Program-made: the position numbers and the translations under genes
In this document: piece after piece, positions 1 to 8,093 of the stretch
How the letters are laid out: the number at the start of each line of letters is the position of its first letter
How positions within the stretch are numbered: position 1 is the stretch's first letter
Assembly (NCBI GenBank): GCA_013112725.1
Contig: JABFFZ010000013.1
Coordinates: 23,465-87,464, forward strand
Direction: 5' to 3'
Origin: Chloroflexota bacterium
Lineage (GTDB): Bacteria > Chloroflexota > Anaerolineae > Promineifilales > Promineifilaceae
Length of the DNA: 64,000 nucleotides
Notes under the pieces: model-generated
Database searches by the model: none
The model's input: the letters and a program-made list of their open reading frames with translations, nothing else
What the model was told of the DNA's origin: nothing

Positions 1-1496
1 GCCAGCACGGCCACCGTCACCCGCATGAGTCCATCCGTCAACGCCTGTTGGTAAACCGGATCACTCAAGGGCAGGTTGGGTAGTTCAATCGTGCGGCGCA
101 ACAGGTGAAACCGATGCAACCCCCAGGCCGTCAGTCCCGCCAACCCCACGCTCATACCCATCAGCCGCAATACAATCACCAGACTGGCGGCAACGCCCCG
201 CTCGGGAGCAGGAGCGGCATTGATCACGGCCGTACCCACCGGCGCCATCACCAGCCCAAAACCCAGCCCCACAATGACCAATTGCCAGGCCATCTGCCCA
301 TACGCCGTCTCCACCGACCACGTCCAGCCCATCAGGCCAAAACCAATGGCACACAGCAGCAGGCCAACGGCCGTCACCGGCCGATACCCCCACCGCTCCG
401 TCCCCCGCCCGCCCACATAAGACATCACCGCCATCGCCAGCGTCATGCCGCTCAGCAAAAAGCCACTGACCACCGCTGCCTGCTGCGGCTCAAATTCCAG
501 CACATTCACCAGCAGCGGCACATTCACCATGGCAATAATCAAAATGAACCCCACCAGAAAATTGATCAGTACCGCCGGGCTGAAGTTGCGGCGGCGGAAG
601 AGGGAGAGGTCTATAAGAGGGGGTGTTGCGTGATGCGTAACGTGTGACGTGTGATCGGTTGACGGATCACGGCTTACGGATAACGGCTTACGGCCCAATC
701 GCCATTCAATCCAGATAAACAAGCCAAATGTCACGGCTGCCAGGGCGTAGAAAAAGGTGGTGTTGATGGGGGCGGGTTCGTTGAGGGCGGCAAAACTGCC
801 GGCGGCCTGCACGTCGCCGCTGCCCAGCAGAGCTACATTCAGGGCGATGAGGCAGATGGTGAGCACGGCCGTGCCCGCCCAATCAATCCGCGCCCGGTGT
901 GCTGGCTTTGGCAAATCGGCCAGCGCCCACCAGGCCAGCGCCATGGCCAGCAGGCTCAGCGGCACGTTCAGGTAAAACTGCCACTGCCAGCTCAAATAGC
1001 GAATCAAAAACGCGCCATACAGCGGCCCCCACACCCAACCCGCCGTATCCACCGCGCCCAATGTGCCCAATGCCCTGGCCCGCCGCTGCGGGGCATACAC
1101 ATCACCAATCACCGCCATGGCCACCGGAACCATGGCCCCGCCGCCCAATGCCGTCAGCACGCGCCCGGCAATAAAACTGTTCAAAGAACCGGCTAAGGGC
1201 AGCCAGATAGAGCCAACCAGAAATAAAACCAGCGACCCCACATACACCACCCGCCGCCCCACCAGGTCACTCAGCCGCCCCACAAAGGGCATCACCACCA
1301 CATAGGCGATCAGGTAAGCGTTCACAATCCAGGCGGCCCGGTTTAGCTCATCCGGCAGCGGAATTTCCAGGTCAAAGATGATCTGCCGCAGCATGGTGGA
1401 CACAACGGTCAGATCATCGGCGGCAATAAACACGCCAAAAGCGACAACAGCCAGAATAACAGCAGGGGAACGGCGGTGTGAGGTGTTGGGGGGCAC
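1..1496 (-). CDS. MFS drug-exporter-like transporter (3' end outside window)
   Basis: Multidrug or metabolite efflux permease of the major facilitator superfamily, probably a 14-helix DHA2-type (EmrB/QacA-like) proton antiporter of the cytoplasmic membrane. The reading frame runs from a GTG at 1496 off the window edge, so about 498 residues are visible and the C-terminus is missing. Near the N-terminus the loop after helix 2 reads GRLSDLVGRRVVY, the MFS signature, followed by GRVLTALGGGAMVPVAMAVI, typical of helix 4. No Shine-Dalgarno is visible because a repeat directly abuts the start. The gene follows the Nfu_N gene, with only that repeat between them. A further word repeat (627-693) lies in frame in the central loop. 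The substrate cannot be inferred. Family confidence is high, subfamily moderate. Confidence 0.85.
   Translation of the reverse strand, partial: MPPNTSHRRSPAVILAVVAFGVFIAADDLTVVSTMLRQIIFDLEIPLPDELNRAAWIVNAYLIAYVVVMPFVGRLSDLVGRRVVYVGSLVLFLVGSIWLPLAGSLNSFIAGRVLTALGGGAMVPVAMAVIGDVYAPQRRARALGTLGAVDTAGWVWGPLYGAFLIRYLSWQWQFYLNVPLSLLAMALAWWALADLPKPAHRARIDWAGTAVLTICLIALNVALLGSGDVQAAGSFAALNEPAPINTTFFYALAAVTFGLFIWIEWRLGRKPLSVSRDPSTDHTSHVTHHATPPLIDLSLFRRRNFSPAVLINFLVGFILIIAMVNVPLLVNVLEFEPQQAAVVSGFLLSGMTLAMAVMSYVGGRGTERWGYRPVTAVGLLLCAIGFGLMGWTWSVETAYGQMAWQLVIVGLGFGLVMAPVGTAVINAAPAPERGVAASLVIVLRLMGMSVGLAGLTAWGLHRFHLLRRTIELPNLPLSDPVYQQALTDGLMRVTVAVL
627..693. repeat. CGTAATCCG-type word repeat inside a coding region
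   Basis: A run of CCGTAAG/CCGTTATCC/CGTGATCC/CGTCACACG/TTACGCATCACG words (read on the minus strand), the same family that fills many intergenic gaps here. It is in frame in the MFS transporter and encodes a polar stretch beginning LSVSRDPSTDHTS, between a predicted helix end (WIEWRLGRK) and the next cytoplasmic segment (DLSLFRRRNF). It therefore looks like an in-frame insertion into a tolerant loop. Confidence 0.7.
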
Positions 1497-1568
1497 GTAA
1501 TTGGATAATTACGTAATTGGGTAACTATGTAATTGGGTAATCACTCAATTACTCAATTACACAATTAC
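1497..1568. repeat. GTAATTGGGTAATTACTC-type repeat (family B) hairpin
   Basis: Tandem words GTAATTGG/GTAATTGGGTAA followed by the inverted words TACTCAATTACTCAATTAC form an imperfect hairpin that fills the entire gap between two minus-strand genes. Its right edge contains the TAA stop of the Nfu_N gene (1565-1567) and its left edge touches the GTG start of the MFS gene. Other copies lie at 10169-10201 and 50085-50138. Confidence 0.8.
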
Positions 1569-1843
1569 AAGAAAAAATCTTTCAGAGCCGCCGACACATC
1601 AGCCACGATGATGTGCCAGTCAGTGTCTGGGGTGCGGGTGAGGGTAAGGTTACGGCCGTCAATATGCAGCGTGGCGATCCCTTCAATCATCGCCAACGCC
1701 TGGGCTACAGGCGACCCCTCTTCCATAGCGGCAGCCGAAGGGTATGTTTCCGGCGACTCTTCGGCCAGTTTCAAATTGGTGTGAATGTGCAGGTGACGGC
1801 CGTCGTCACTCAGTTCCGTCTCAATTTCAATATATTCTGACAT
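1565..1843 (-). CDS. Nfu/NifU N-terminal-domain protein
   Basis: A 92-residue protein matching the Nfu_N domain, found at the N-terminus of some Fe-S scaffold proteins and as stand-alone proteins. The diagnostic stretch is EEGSPVAQALAMIEGIATLH followed by IDGRNLTLTRTPDTDWHIIV, the pattern of 'SPLA.ALF.I.GV..V......ITVTK....DW..I'. It lacks the C-terminal CxxC NifU domain that binds the cluster, so a direct scaffold role is doubtful; an accessory role in Fe-S metabolism is possible. I chose the ATG at 1843 because GGAGTGG lies just upstream; the longer upstream frame reads through a repeat. The stop codon is donated by the family B repeat. The downstream MFS gene may be co-transcribed. Confidence 0.75.
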   Translation of the reverse strand: MSEYIEIETELSDDGRHLHIHTNLKLAEESPETYPSAAAMEEGSPVAQALAMIEGIATLHIDGRNLTLTRTPDTDWHIIVADVSAALKDFFL

Positions 1844-1897
1844 ACAGTCCACTCCATTGCCTGTCTCACCAGGAATTATAACAGGGAATGGAATAGC

Positions 1898-1970
1898 CCG
1901 TAATGCGTGATGCGTAATCCGTAATCCGACTTCGGATTTCGGACTTCGGAGCACCGATTACCGACTACCG
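1898..1970. repeat. CGTAATCCG-type word repeat (family A) hairpin
   Basis: Words CCCGTAATGCGTGATGCGTA and ATCCGTAATCCG followed by TTCGGATTTCGGACTTCGGA and CCGATTACCGACTACCG give an inverted arrangement between the glycosyltransferase stop (1974) and the Nfu_N gene upstream region. One arm starts just past the glycosyltransferase stop codon. Confidence 0.75.
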
Positions 1971-1973
1971 TCC

Positions 1974-2720
1974 CTACACGGCCGTCTCTCCCCCCATCTT
2001 TGCCTGCTCCATAACCCGCGCCTCACGCCACAACTGCATCCGAAAGCGCATCAATTCTTTGAAGGCGCGCATGATGACCGTCGGTTTGGCCCCGGTGGGG
2101 CTGCCCGCCACCCGCGGCCGGTGGCCGTGAATGGGTACTTCGGCAATGCCAAAACCGGACCGTTTGGCCCGCACCAAAAACTCGGCGCTAAACGTGGCCC
2201 CGCCCGACTGTACCTCATCCCGCAAATGGTCTACCACCTGGCGGCGCATCAACTTAAAGGCGCAGTCAATATCCCGTGCCGTGTAACCAAACAGCAGCGT
2301 CACCAGCCCGCTCCACCCCTTACCATTCAGGCGACGCATCAATGGATCGCGGCGCGGCTTCCGGTAGCCGACCACCAGATCGGCATGGGCGAGTTGCGCC
2401 AGCAGCTTGCCAATTTCTTGTAAATCAAACTGGCGGTCCGCATCCGTAAAGAAGATGAGTTCTTTGGTGGCGCTGGTCAATCCCGTCCACACGGCCGTAC
2501 CATACCCCTTGTTCACCTCATGCTGCACCAGCCGTATCTGAGGGTGTACGGCCGTCAGCCGGTTGACCACCGCCGCCGTGTCATCCCGGCTGCCATCATC
2601 CACCACAATCACTTCCAGGTCAGCCACCAGCGGGCCGACGATACGCAGGGTATCCTCAATCATCGCCTGGATATTCTCGCCTTCGTTATACGCCGGCATA
2701 GCTACAGTTAAACTCGTCAC
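1974..2720 (-). CDS. Family 2 glycosyltransferase (dolichyl-phosphate mannose synthase-like)
   Basis: A soluble 248-residue GT-A glycosyltransferase that would transfer a sugar from a nucleotide donor, probably to a polyprenyl phosphate or a membrane glycan precursor. It opens with SLTVAMPAYNEGENIQAMIE, then VIVVDDGSRDDT around residue 40 (nucleotide-binding DDGS) and FFTDADRQFD (the metal-binding DxD equivalent), the standard GT2 order. There is no C-terminal membrane helix pair, unlike the GT2 at 53245. The start is GTG at 2720, preceded by TAGGAGAACCAC, a good ribosome site. The acceptor is unknown. The GT-C enzymes elsewhere in this window that use polyprenyl-phosphate sugars could be customers of such an enzyme; that link is inference. 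Confidence 0.85.
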   Translation of the reverse strand: MTSLTVAMPAYNEGENIQAMIEDTLRIVGPLVADLEVIVVDDGSRDDTAAVVNRLTAVHPQIRLVQHEVNKGYGTAVWTGLTSATKELIFFTDADRQFDLQEIGKLLAQLAHADLVVGYRKPRRDPLMRRLNGKGWSGLVTLLFGYTARDIDCAFKLMRRQVVDHLRDEVQSGGATFSAEFLVRAKRSGFGIAEVPIHGHRPRVAGSPTGAKPTVIMRAFKELMRFRMQLWREARVMEQAKMGGETAV

Positions 2721-2743
2721 GTGGTTCTCCTATCAAGTGATAA

Positions 2744-2805
2744 GAGAATAGAGATTGGAGATTATCAAATCTCTACTCTCCAATCTCCAATCTCCAATCT
2801 TCAAT
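2744..2805. repeat. GAGATTGGAGATTAG-type repeat (family C) hairpin
   Basis: Words AGAGATTGGAGATTATC followed by ATCTCTACTCTCCAATCTCC and AATCTCCAATCTTC, an inverted arrangement of the word GAGATTGG, lying upstream of the glycosyltransferase and downstream of the acetyltransferase. The same family occurs at 25877-25930 (inside a gene), 56866-56918 and 60672-60738. Confidence 0.8.
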
Positions 2806-2855
2806 GTCAGTTATACACCCGTTCTACTAAAAGGTCGTACAAAATGGACAATAAG

Positions 2856-3311
2856 TTACGGCCGCAGCCGTTTCGACATCAAAAAATAACCGGCCCGCTT
2901 TTCAAATCCCACTCGCTCATAAACTGCCTGTGCATTCACATTCTCGCGCGCAACTTCCAAATGCAGCGCCTGAATATCACGCGCCTGGCAAACGCTTTCC
3001 GCAAACGCCAATGTCTGGCGGCCCACCCCCTGCCCCCGGTAGCCCGCCTCAATATAAAGCTCATCTACAAATGCATCCCGCCCGCCAAATTCCAGGCTAA
3101 AACCCCAGGTCAGCACAATGTACCCCACAGGTGTTTCATCGGCACAAATCAGCCATACACCGCCTAAATTCTCCTGGCCCAGCAATATTTCCAGCCCGGC
3201 TCGCGCCCGCACCGGGTCAGCCACCGTACCATCATATTCATTCAAAGCCACGTGAAACCGCAAAAGTGTTGCCACATCGGCCAATTCCGCCACACGAAAA
3301 GCAATCCCCAT
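2856..3311 (-). CDS. GNAT-family N-acetyltransferase
   Basis: A 151-residue acetyl-CoA-dependent N-acetyltransferase with one complete GNAT fold. Motif A, which binds the CoA pyrophosphate, reads ELYIEAGYRGQGVGRQTLAF (R-G-Q-G-V-G), followed by motif B ALHLEVARENVNAQAVYERV and the usual YERVGFEKR ending. The N-terminal strand is IAFRVAELADVATLLRFHVA. The acceptor cannot be read from the sequence; the layout fits small-molecule or aminoglycoside-like acetyltransferases as well as RimI-like ones. The upstream gap carries repeats and no obvious operon partner. Family confidence is high, substrate unknown. Confidence 0.85.
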   Translation of the reverse strand: MGIAFRVAELADVATLLRFHVALNEYDGTVADPVRARAGLEILLGQENLGGVWLICADETPVGYIVLTWGFSLEFGGRDAFVDELYIEAGYRGQGVGRQTLAFAESVCQARDIQALHLEVARENVNAQAVYERVGFEKRAGYFLMSKRLRP

Positions 3312-3704
3312 CCACTAAAACCCCTTCGTTTGTAGTAGGCGATTCATCGCCGGATTGGGTGTAAGTGCCAATGTTCCCAAGATCACTAAAACCCCTTCGT
3401 TTGTAGTAGGCGATTCATCGCCTTCCGATAGCACTCAAGTGTTTCCTACAAACGGTTTTCCCTCATCATTCCTGGTAAATGATGGTTGGTAGCTCGTTGC
3501 CAAAACAAGCCACTTGCCACTAACCAACACCCGATTTTATCGCATCTGTTGACGTTCTGCCTGCCCACCCGTGACAATCATCATGTGCCTCCCGGTACTC
3601 CCCGGCATACACTATGCCTGAAAACGTGTCAGATATTCAGGTGCCAAGGCCAAGTGACCTGACACCTGGACACCTAAACACCTGACACATTTAAGGAAAC
3701 TGCT
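3312..3704. repeat. Intergenic repeat cluster with a 38-bp direct repeat
   Basis: This 393-base gap holds no credible gene. Two identical 38-base copies beginning ACTAAAACCCCTTCGTTTGT and ending GGCGATTCATCGCC occur at 3314-3351 and 3385-3422, 71 bases apart start to start. They are followed by GTAGCTCGTTGCC/AAGCCACTTGCCACTAAC words near 3489-3525, and by an inverted set of GTGTCAG.../CCTGACAC and GGTGTC/GACACC words at 3628-3690. The last of these ends just before the ribosome site TAAGGAAA of the alanine dehydrogenase gene. Confidence 0.75.
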
Positions 3705-4790
3705 ATGACTACCATTGGTATACCCAAAGAAGTGCGCGACCTGGAACGGCGCGTAGGACTGACGCCAGCCGGCGTATTAGCCATGAAACAGGCCGGGCAC
3801 ACCATTTACGTGCAGGCAAATGCCGGCGCCGGCGCCGGTTTTAGCGATGAAGCCTACCGGCAGGCCGGGGCGCAGATCACCTACTCGGCAGACGAGGTCT
3901 ACGGCCGTGCCGACATCGTCGCCAAAGTCGCTCGCCCCTGCGCCGACGAACACCCTCTTTTCCGCCCAGGGCAAACCCTCTTTTCCTTTTTACATCTATC
4001 CGTTGCCTCACCAGACTTGCGGCAGGCGCTAGAAAGCCATGAGATCACGGCCGTCGCCTACGAAATGATCGAAGAACCCGATGGCAACCGCCCGGTGCTG
4101 CGCCCCGCCAGCGAAGTAGCCGGGCGCATGGCTCCCCTCGTTGCCGGGCAACTGCTCAGCAGTTATCAGGCCGGGCTAGACGGTGATGGGCTGGGTATTT
4201 TGCTCAGCGGGTTGGCCGGCGTCCCCCCGGCTACCGTTGTCATTGTTGGCGCTGGCGTCTTGGGGCGCAACGCCGCCCGCGCCTGCATGGGTATGGGCGC
4301 CGAAGTGACAGTGTTAGACCACAGTATGAATGCCTTGCGCATTATTGATAACCGCTTCGACGGCCGTGTCACCACCATGTTCGCCAACGAATATAACCTG
4401 AAACGCTCTACCGCCTTTGCCGATGTCCTCATTGGCGCCGTTTCTCTGCCCGGTCAGCGCGCCCCCCTCATCATCAGCCGTGACATGGTGCGCAGTATGC
4501 GCAAAGGCTCCGTCATCATGGATTTCTCCATTGATCAGGGCGGCTGTGTGGAAGGCATCCGCCCCACCACCCTGCGCGATCCCGCCTATATGGCCGAAGG
4601 CATCATCCATTATGCCGTGCCCAATATGACGGCCGTTTATGCCCGCACCACCAGCCACGCCATCACCAACTCCGCCTTGCCCTACCTGCTCGCCGTCGCC
4701 GATCATGGCCTGCCAGCCGCCTTTGCCTCAGTACCGGCGCTGGCCAAAGGCGTCAATCTGCTACAAGGCAAAATGACCAGCAAACCGTAA
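3705..4790 (+). CDS. ald: Alanine dehydrogenase
   Basis: NAD-dependent alanine dehydrogenase interconverting L-alanine with pyruvate, ammonia and NADH in the cytoplasm. The 361-residue length fits the family (about 370). The start MTTIGIPKEVRDLERRVGLT is the family signature; K74 in VAKVARP and H97 in FSFLHLS occupy the catalytic Lys and His positions. A Rossmann nucleotide-binding loop GAGVLG lies at 182-187. The closing part with MDFSIDQGGC and PNMTAVYARTTSHAITNS is also typical. TAAGGAAA precedes the ATG. The stop TAA is part of a CCGTAAACCGTG word repeat. The next gene, a CoA-transferase 90 bases downstream on the same strand, may be co-expressed, which would couple pyruvate and acyl-CoA metabolism. 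The related PNT alpha-subunit family is less likely. Confidence 0.93.
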   Translation: MTTIGIPKEVRDLERRVGLTPAGVLAMKQAGHTIYVQANAGAGAGFSDEAYRQAGAQITYSADEVYGRADIVAKVARPCADEHPLFRPGQTLFSFLHLSVASPDLRQALESHEITAVAYEMIEEPDGNRPVLRPASEVAGRMAPLVAGQLLSSYQAGLDGDGLGILLSGLAGVPPATVVIVGAGVLGRNAARACMGMGAEVTVLDHSMNALRIIDNRFDGRVTTMFANEYNLKRSTAFADVLIGAVSLPGQRAPLIISRDMVRSMRKGSVIMDFSIDQGGCVEGIRPTTLRDPAYMAEGIIHYAVPNMTAVYARTTSHAITNSALPYLLAVADHGLPAAFASVPALAKGVNLLQGKMTSKP

Positions 4791-4866
4791 ACCGTGCATC
4801 GTGAACCGTAATTTGTCTTCAAACTTCATCGGATCACTGATAACGGATTACGCATCACGATTATAA
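4788..4866. repeat. CGTAATCCG-type repeat (family A)
   Basis: Words CCGTAAACCGTGCATCGTGA and ACCGTAATTTG, a short spacer, then CGGATCACTGATAACGGATT and ACGCATCACGATTAT. The two halves are loose inverted copies. The stop codon of ald lies in the first word. Confidence 0.75.
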
Positions 4867-4880
4867 ACATCGGAGAAACC

Positions 4881-6176
4881 ATGACTTGGGAAACCATTTA
4901 TCGCAACAAAATAACAGACGTGCAGACCGCTCTGAGCGCCATTCAGTCTGGCAATCGTCTCTATGTGGGCGGCGGCGCCGGCGTACCGGTCGCCCTCACG
5001 CAAGGTCTGACAGAGTGCGCCCCTCGCCTGCAAAATGTTGAGCTGACCCATATCCTCACCTTCGCCAAAGCGCCCTATGTGGAACCGGAATACCAGCACA
5101 GCTTTCGCGTGAATGCCCTATTTATTGGCCGGAACGTGCGCAAGGCTGTGCAAGACGGCCGTGCCGACTTCACCCCCATCTTCCTTTCGGAAATCCCCGG
5201 CCTCTTTCGCAACGGCATTTTACCGCTGGACGTAGCCATCATCTCTGTCACCCCACCGGACGAACACGGCTTTTGCAGCTTCGGCGTAGAAGTAGGTACC
5301 ACCAAACCCGCCGCCGAATCGGCTCGCATCATCATTGCCGAAGTCAACCGGCAAATGCCGCGCACCCTCGGCGACAGCTTCATCCACGTCAGCCGCCTGC
5401 ACCACATCGTTGAGGTAGACTATCCATTACCCGAAGCGCCCCAGGGCGACACCTCCGATGACAACCTGAAAATCGGGCAGCATATTGCCGGCATGATCCC
5501 CAACGGCGCCACCCTGCAAATGGGCATTGGCAGCATCCCCGATGCCGTCCTGCGCAGCCTGACCCGCCACAAAGACCTGGGCGTGCATACGGAGCTATTC
5601 TCCGATGGCGTCATAGACCTGGTGGATCAAGGCATTATCAACTGCGCACACAAAACATTCCACCCCGGCAAAATTGTGGCCGGCTTCCTCTTTGGCAGCC
5701 AGCGCCTATACGAATTCATCCACAACAACCCGCTTATTGAAATGCACCCCACCGACTACGTGAATGACCCCTTCAACATCGCCCGCAACGAAAAGATGGT
5801 GGCCATCAACTCGGCGCTGCAAGTAGACCTGACCGGACAGGTGTGCGCCGACTCCATCGGCCCCCGTTTTTACAGCGGCGTGGGTGGACAAATAGATTTC
5901 ATTCGCGGCGCGGCCCGCTCCAAAGGGGGACTGCCCATCATTGCCTTTCCATCTACGGCCCAGAACGGCACAGTCAGCCGCATTGTGCCCACGTTAAACG
6001 AGGGCGCCGGCGTGGTCACCACACGCAACGATGTGCATTATGTGGTTACAGAGTTTGGGGTGGCCTCCCTCTACGGCAAATCCATTCGCCAGCGGGTACA
6101 CGAACTGGTAAACATTGCCCATCCCCATTTCCGCGAGGGACTGCTGGCAGCCGCCAAAAAAATTGGATATGTATAA
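4881..6176 (+). CDS. Acetyl-CoA hydrolase/transferase family CoA-transferase
   Basis: Family I CoA-transferase of the 4-hydroxybutyrate/acetate CoA-transferase type, moving CoA between short acyl chains such as acetyl-CoA and 4-hydroxybutyrate or butyrate. Its 431 residues fit the family. The N-terminal domain has the glycine-rich YVGGGAGVPVALTQGL. The C-terminal domain holds the catalytic glutamate E238 in HTELFSDGVIDL, which forms the glutamyl-CoA thioester, and the oxyanion region GVGGQIDFIRGA. GGAGAAACC precedes the ATG. It sits downstream of ald. The exact substrate pair cannot be read; succinate-CoA transferases of the same family are possible. Confidence 0.9.
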   Translation: MTWETIYRNKITDVQTALSAIQSGNRLYVGGGAGVPVALTQGLTECAPRLQNVELTHILTFAKAPYVEPEYQHSFRVNALFIGRNVRKAVQDGRADFTPIFLSEIPGLFRNGILPLDVAIISVTPPDEHGFCSFGVEVGTTKPAAESARIIIAEVNRQMPRTLGDSFIHVSRLHHIVEVDYPLPEAPQGDTSDDNLKIGQHIAGMIPNGATLQMGIGSIPDAVLRSLTRHKDLGVHTELFSDGVIDLVDQGIINCAHKTFHPGKIVAGFLFGSQRLYEFIHNNPLIEMHPTDYVNDPFNIARNEKMVAINSALQVDLTGQVCADSIGPRFYSGVGGQIDFIRGAARSKGGLPIIAFPSTAQNGTVSRIVPTLNEGAGVVTTRNDVHYVVTEFGVASLYGKSIRQRVHELVNIAHPHFREGLLAAAKKIGYV

Positions 6177-6204
6177 AGACCCAGGTCTGCACACATACCC
6201 AATT

Positions 6205-7047
6205 TCAATGATTCTGCACAAAATCTAGTTGCAGCAGGTTTTCGGCGCAGGTAGCCCGTGTTTGCACGCGGTACACCTGTGACACCACCGTGCCATTGGG
6301 GGACTCTAGCTGCACGTTGTAATCGCGCACTGTGGGGGAATCAAACAAAAACAGTTCCCAACCGGATGGCCCATAAACAGGCGCGCTGCCAATGGTGATG
6401 CGTTGGTCTACACCACTGTCCCACACATGCACCAGGTAACTGCCGGGCGCAGCCGGCCGCCGGTTCAAGTCCAGCACCACCCCGGCAATACCCATCCAGC
6501 GGCAGCCGGCTGCCCGGTTTTCCAGATAGCGCGGGCTGTCATCGGTGCGGGTGAAGAGGTATTGGGCCCGTGTGGGGCTGGGCGTGGGGCTGGGACCAGG
6601 TGGGGTGGCGGTAGGCGTGTCTGTGGGTGTGGGGGTGTGCGTGGGGGTGGGGGTGCGGGATGGCAGCGTGGGCACAATGGAGGGGGTGACAGACGGCCGT
6701 ATCGTGCTAAACGGAATGGGCGTCACCGTTGGTTCTTCGGCAATCGGCGTCCAGGTGGGAACCAGCGTGGCAACTTCCGGCGTGGGGGTGAGTGTGGGGA
6801 ATTGCGCTACCGGGGCCAACGTGGGCTGGCCCGGTTTGACTTCAATTTGGGATACATCTATATCTTCTACGGACGGAGAAATGCGTTGCAGCATGTCGTT
6901 GTAAACGGTATCGGCGCCAGGTACCACCAACACGTAACACACAAACCCGCCCAACAGCAGCGCCAGCAGCAGCAGCAGCGCCGCAGCGACATTGGCCAAA
7001 CCACCCAAACATCCACCTTGCTTAGGCTGTTGTTTGCGATGTGTCAT
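6205..7047 (-). CDS. Membrane-anchored protein with Thr/Pro linker, unknown function
   Basis: I do not recognise a catalytic family. The 280-residue protein has a short basic N-terminus, one membrane helix (about residues 20-45, LANVAAALLLLLALLLGGFV), then about 95 residues of Thr/Pro-rich linker with TPTPTHTPTPTDTP words, and a compact outer domain of about 110 residues beginning QYLFTRTDDSPRYLENRAAG. That domain is beta-rich with two cysteines (AAGCRW, RATCAEN) and looks like a small extracytoplasmic binding or adhesion module. The gene starts two bases after the stop of the parvulin lipoprotein gene, so the two are surely one operon, and both products face the outside of the cell. Confidence 0.75.
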   Translation of the reverse strand: MTHRKQQPKQGGCLGGLANVAAALLLLLALLLGGFVCYVLVVPGADTVYNDMLQRISPSVEDIDVSQIEVKPGQPTLAPVAQFPTLTPTPEVATLVPTWTPIAEEPTVTPIPFSTIRPSVTPSIVPTLPSRTPTPTHTPTPTDTPTATPPGPSPTPSPTRAQYLFTRTDDSPRYLENRAAGCRWMGIAGVVLDLNRRPAAPGSYLVHVWDSGVDQRITIGSAPVYGPSGWELFLFDSPTVRDYNVQLESPNGTVVSQVYRVQTRATCAENLLQLDFVQNH

Positions 7048-7049
7048 TT

Positions 7050-8084
7050 TTATGACCCCGTATCTACCAATTGTTCAATGGTGGCATTTGCCCATAATCC
7101 GGCCAACCAGTCGGCCAGGGCTGCTTGCAACAATTGGGCGCGCATGTCGGTGGTCAACGGCCGTGCTGCCTCTCGCTCCACCAACTGCAAAATGTAATAC
7201 GTGGTGATGCCATCACTACCGGTAATGGGTAGGACGGCCGTCAGGTCGCCTGGATTTTGCAGAGCAAAGGCCGGCTCTTCTAGCTCTGGGATGGTGAGTG
7301 CCCCCCGCGCGAACCAGCCCATATCCCCGCCGTTGCCCGGCTGCAACGAAAACTGATCGGCTAAAAAGGCAAAATCGTCCCCACCTTGAGCGCGCAAGAG
7401 CAGTTCGTTGGCCTGGTTACTATCGTTTACGTGGATGTAACGGGTATGCACCTGCTCGGCCGTTTGCGGCACTTGAGCAGTGGCAATGGCGATCATTTGC
7501 TCAGCCAGTAGGCCATGCCGCACGGCTTCCTGGAATTCTTCAATGGTGTAAAGATTCGCCGCCAGCCACTCATCAAAATTCCCTTCGGCGCGCAGGCTTT
7601 CAATTTCCTGCGCCACCTGCTCTGGGGTAACGGTAATGCCCTGGACAGCGGCGGCCTGCTCAATAAGCGCCTGCTCGATCAGGGCGTTCAGTACCACCGC
7701 CCGGTAACCACCCTCCGGCGCGGCCCCTAGCTGATTGGCGGCCTGCTCATAGCGGGCCAGTTCTTTTTCATAAGCAGCCAGATAAACCGGCTGCCCATTG
7801 ACGCGCGCGGCCAATGGTTCACTGGGGGGGGGGGGGGGGGGCACGGCGGTGTCCGGGGGGATCACGATGGGGGTGTTGGCGGCACTCATTGTTTCTGGGT
7901 CGGGGGGAACGGCCGTGCCCACCGTGCTGTCCGGTATCGTCATCACAGGCGCCGCTGTCGGCGCCTGTTCCGTTTCCCGGCAGGCAGCCAGTAAAGCCGC
8001 CAGCAGCACGATAACCCCATAAAAAACTTTCAGAAGTTCAACTTTTCCCAAAAAGTTAAACTTTTTTCTAACTTGTTGTGCCAT
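7050..8084 (-). CDS. Parvulin-type peptidyl-prolyl isomerase lipoprotein (SurA/PrsA-like)
   Basis: Extracytoplasmic chaperone and prolyl isomerase tethered as a lipoprotein. The signal peptide ends in the lipobox LLAALLAAC. A low-complexity Pro/Thr linker follows, including six prolines encoded by an 18-base C run (7824-7841 on the plus strand), then a SurA_N-like segment (RVNGQPVYLAAYEKELARYE and GYRAVVLNALIEQALIEQAA) and a parvulin domain (VHTRYIHVNDSNQANELLLR, ADQFSLQPGNGGDMGWFARG). I place the start at the ATG of MAQQVRKK rather than the TTG seven codons earlier. A TTGTCA-N17-CATAAT promoter ends nine bases before that ATG and leaves almost no leader. The gene is followed directly by the membrane-anchored protein gene. 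Confidence 0.88.
   Translation of the reverse strand: MAQQVRKKFNFLGKVELLKVFYGVIVLLAALLAACRETEQAPTAAPVMTIPDSTVGTAVPPDPETMSAANTPIVIPPDTAVPPPPPPSEPLAARVNGQPVYLAAYEKELARYEQAANQLGAAPEGGYRAVVLNALIEQALIEQAAAVQGITVTPEQVAQEIESLRAEGNFDEWLAANLYTIEEFQEAVRHGLLAEQMIAIATAQVPQTAEQVHTRYIHVNDSNQANELLLRAQGGDDFAFLADQFSLQPGNGGDMGWFARGALTIPELEEPAFALQNPGDLTAVLPITGSDGITTYYILQLVEREAARPLTTDMRAQLLQAALADWLAGLWANATIEQLVDTGS
7824..7841. repeat. 18-base G homopolymer inside a coding region
   Basis: An uninterrupted run of 18 G on the plus strand encodes Pro-Pro-Pro-Pro-Pro-Pro in the linker of the parvulin lipoprotein. Gain or loss of one base would shift the frame before the isomerase domain, so the tract is a candidate phase-variation switch. 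Homopolymers of this length are also prone to sequencing error. Confidence 0.9.
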
Positions 8085-8093
8085 CACAACAAA

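Noticed and set aside
85..1305. Several plus- and minus-strand frames within the MFS gene.
   Set aside because: They are shadows of a high-GC membrane protein; the minus-strand frame ending outside the window carries the MFS motifs.
3314..3422. Two direct repeats that could be read as a minimal CRISPR array.
   Set aside because: There are only two copies with one 33-base gap, no leader and no cas genes, and a palindrome-ended repeat better fits a dispersed element.
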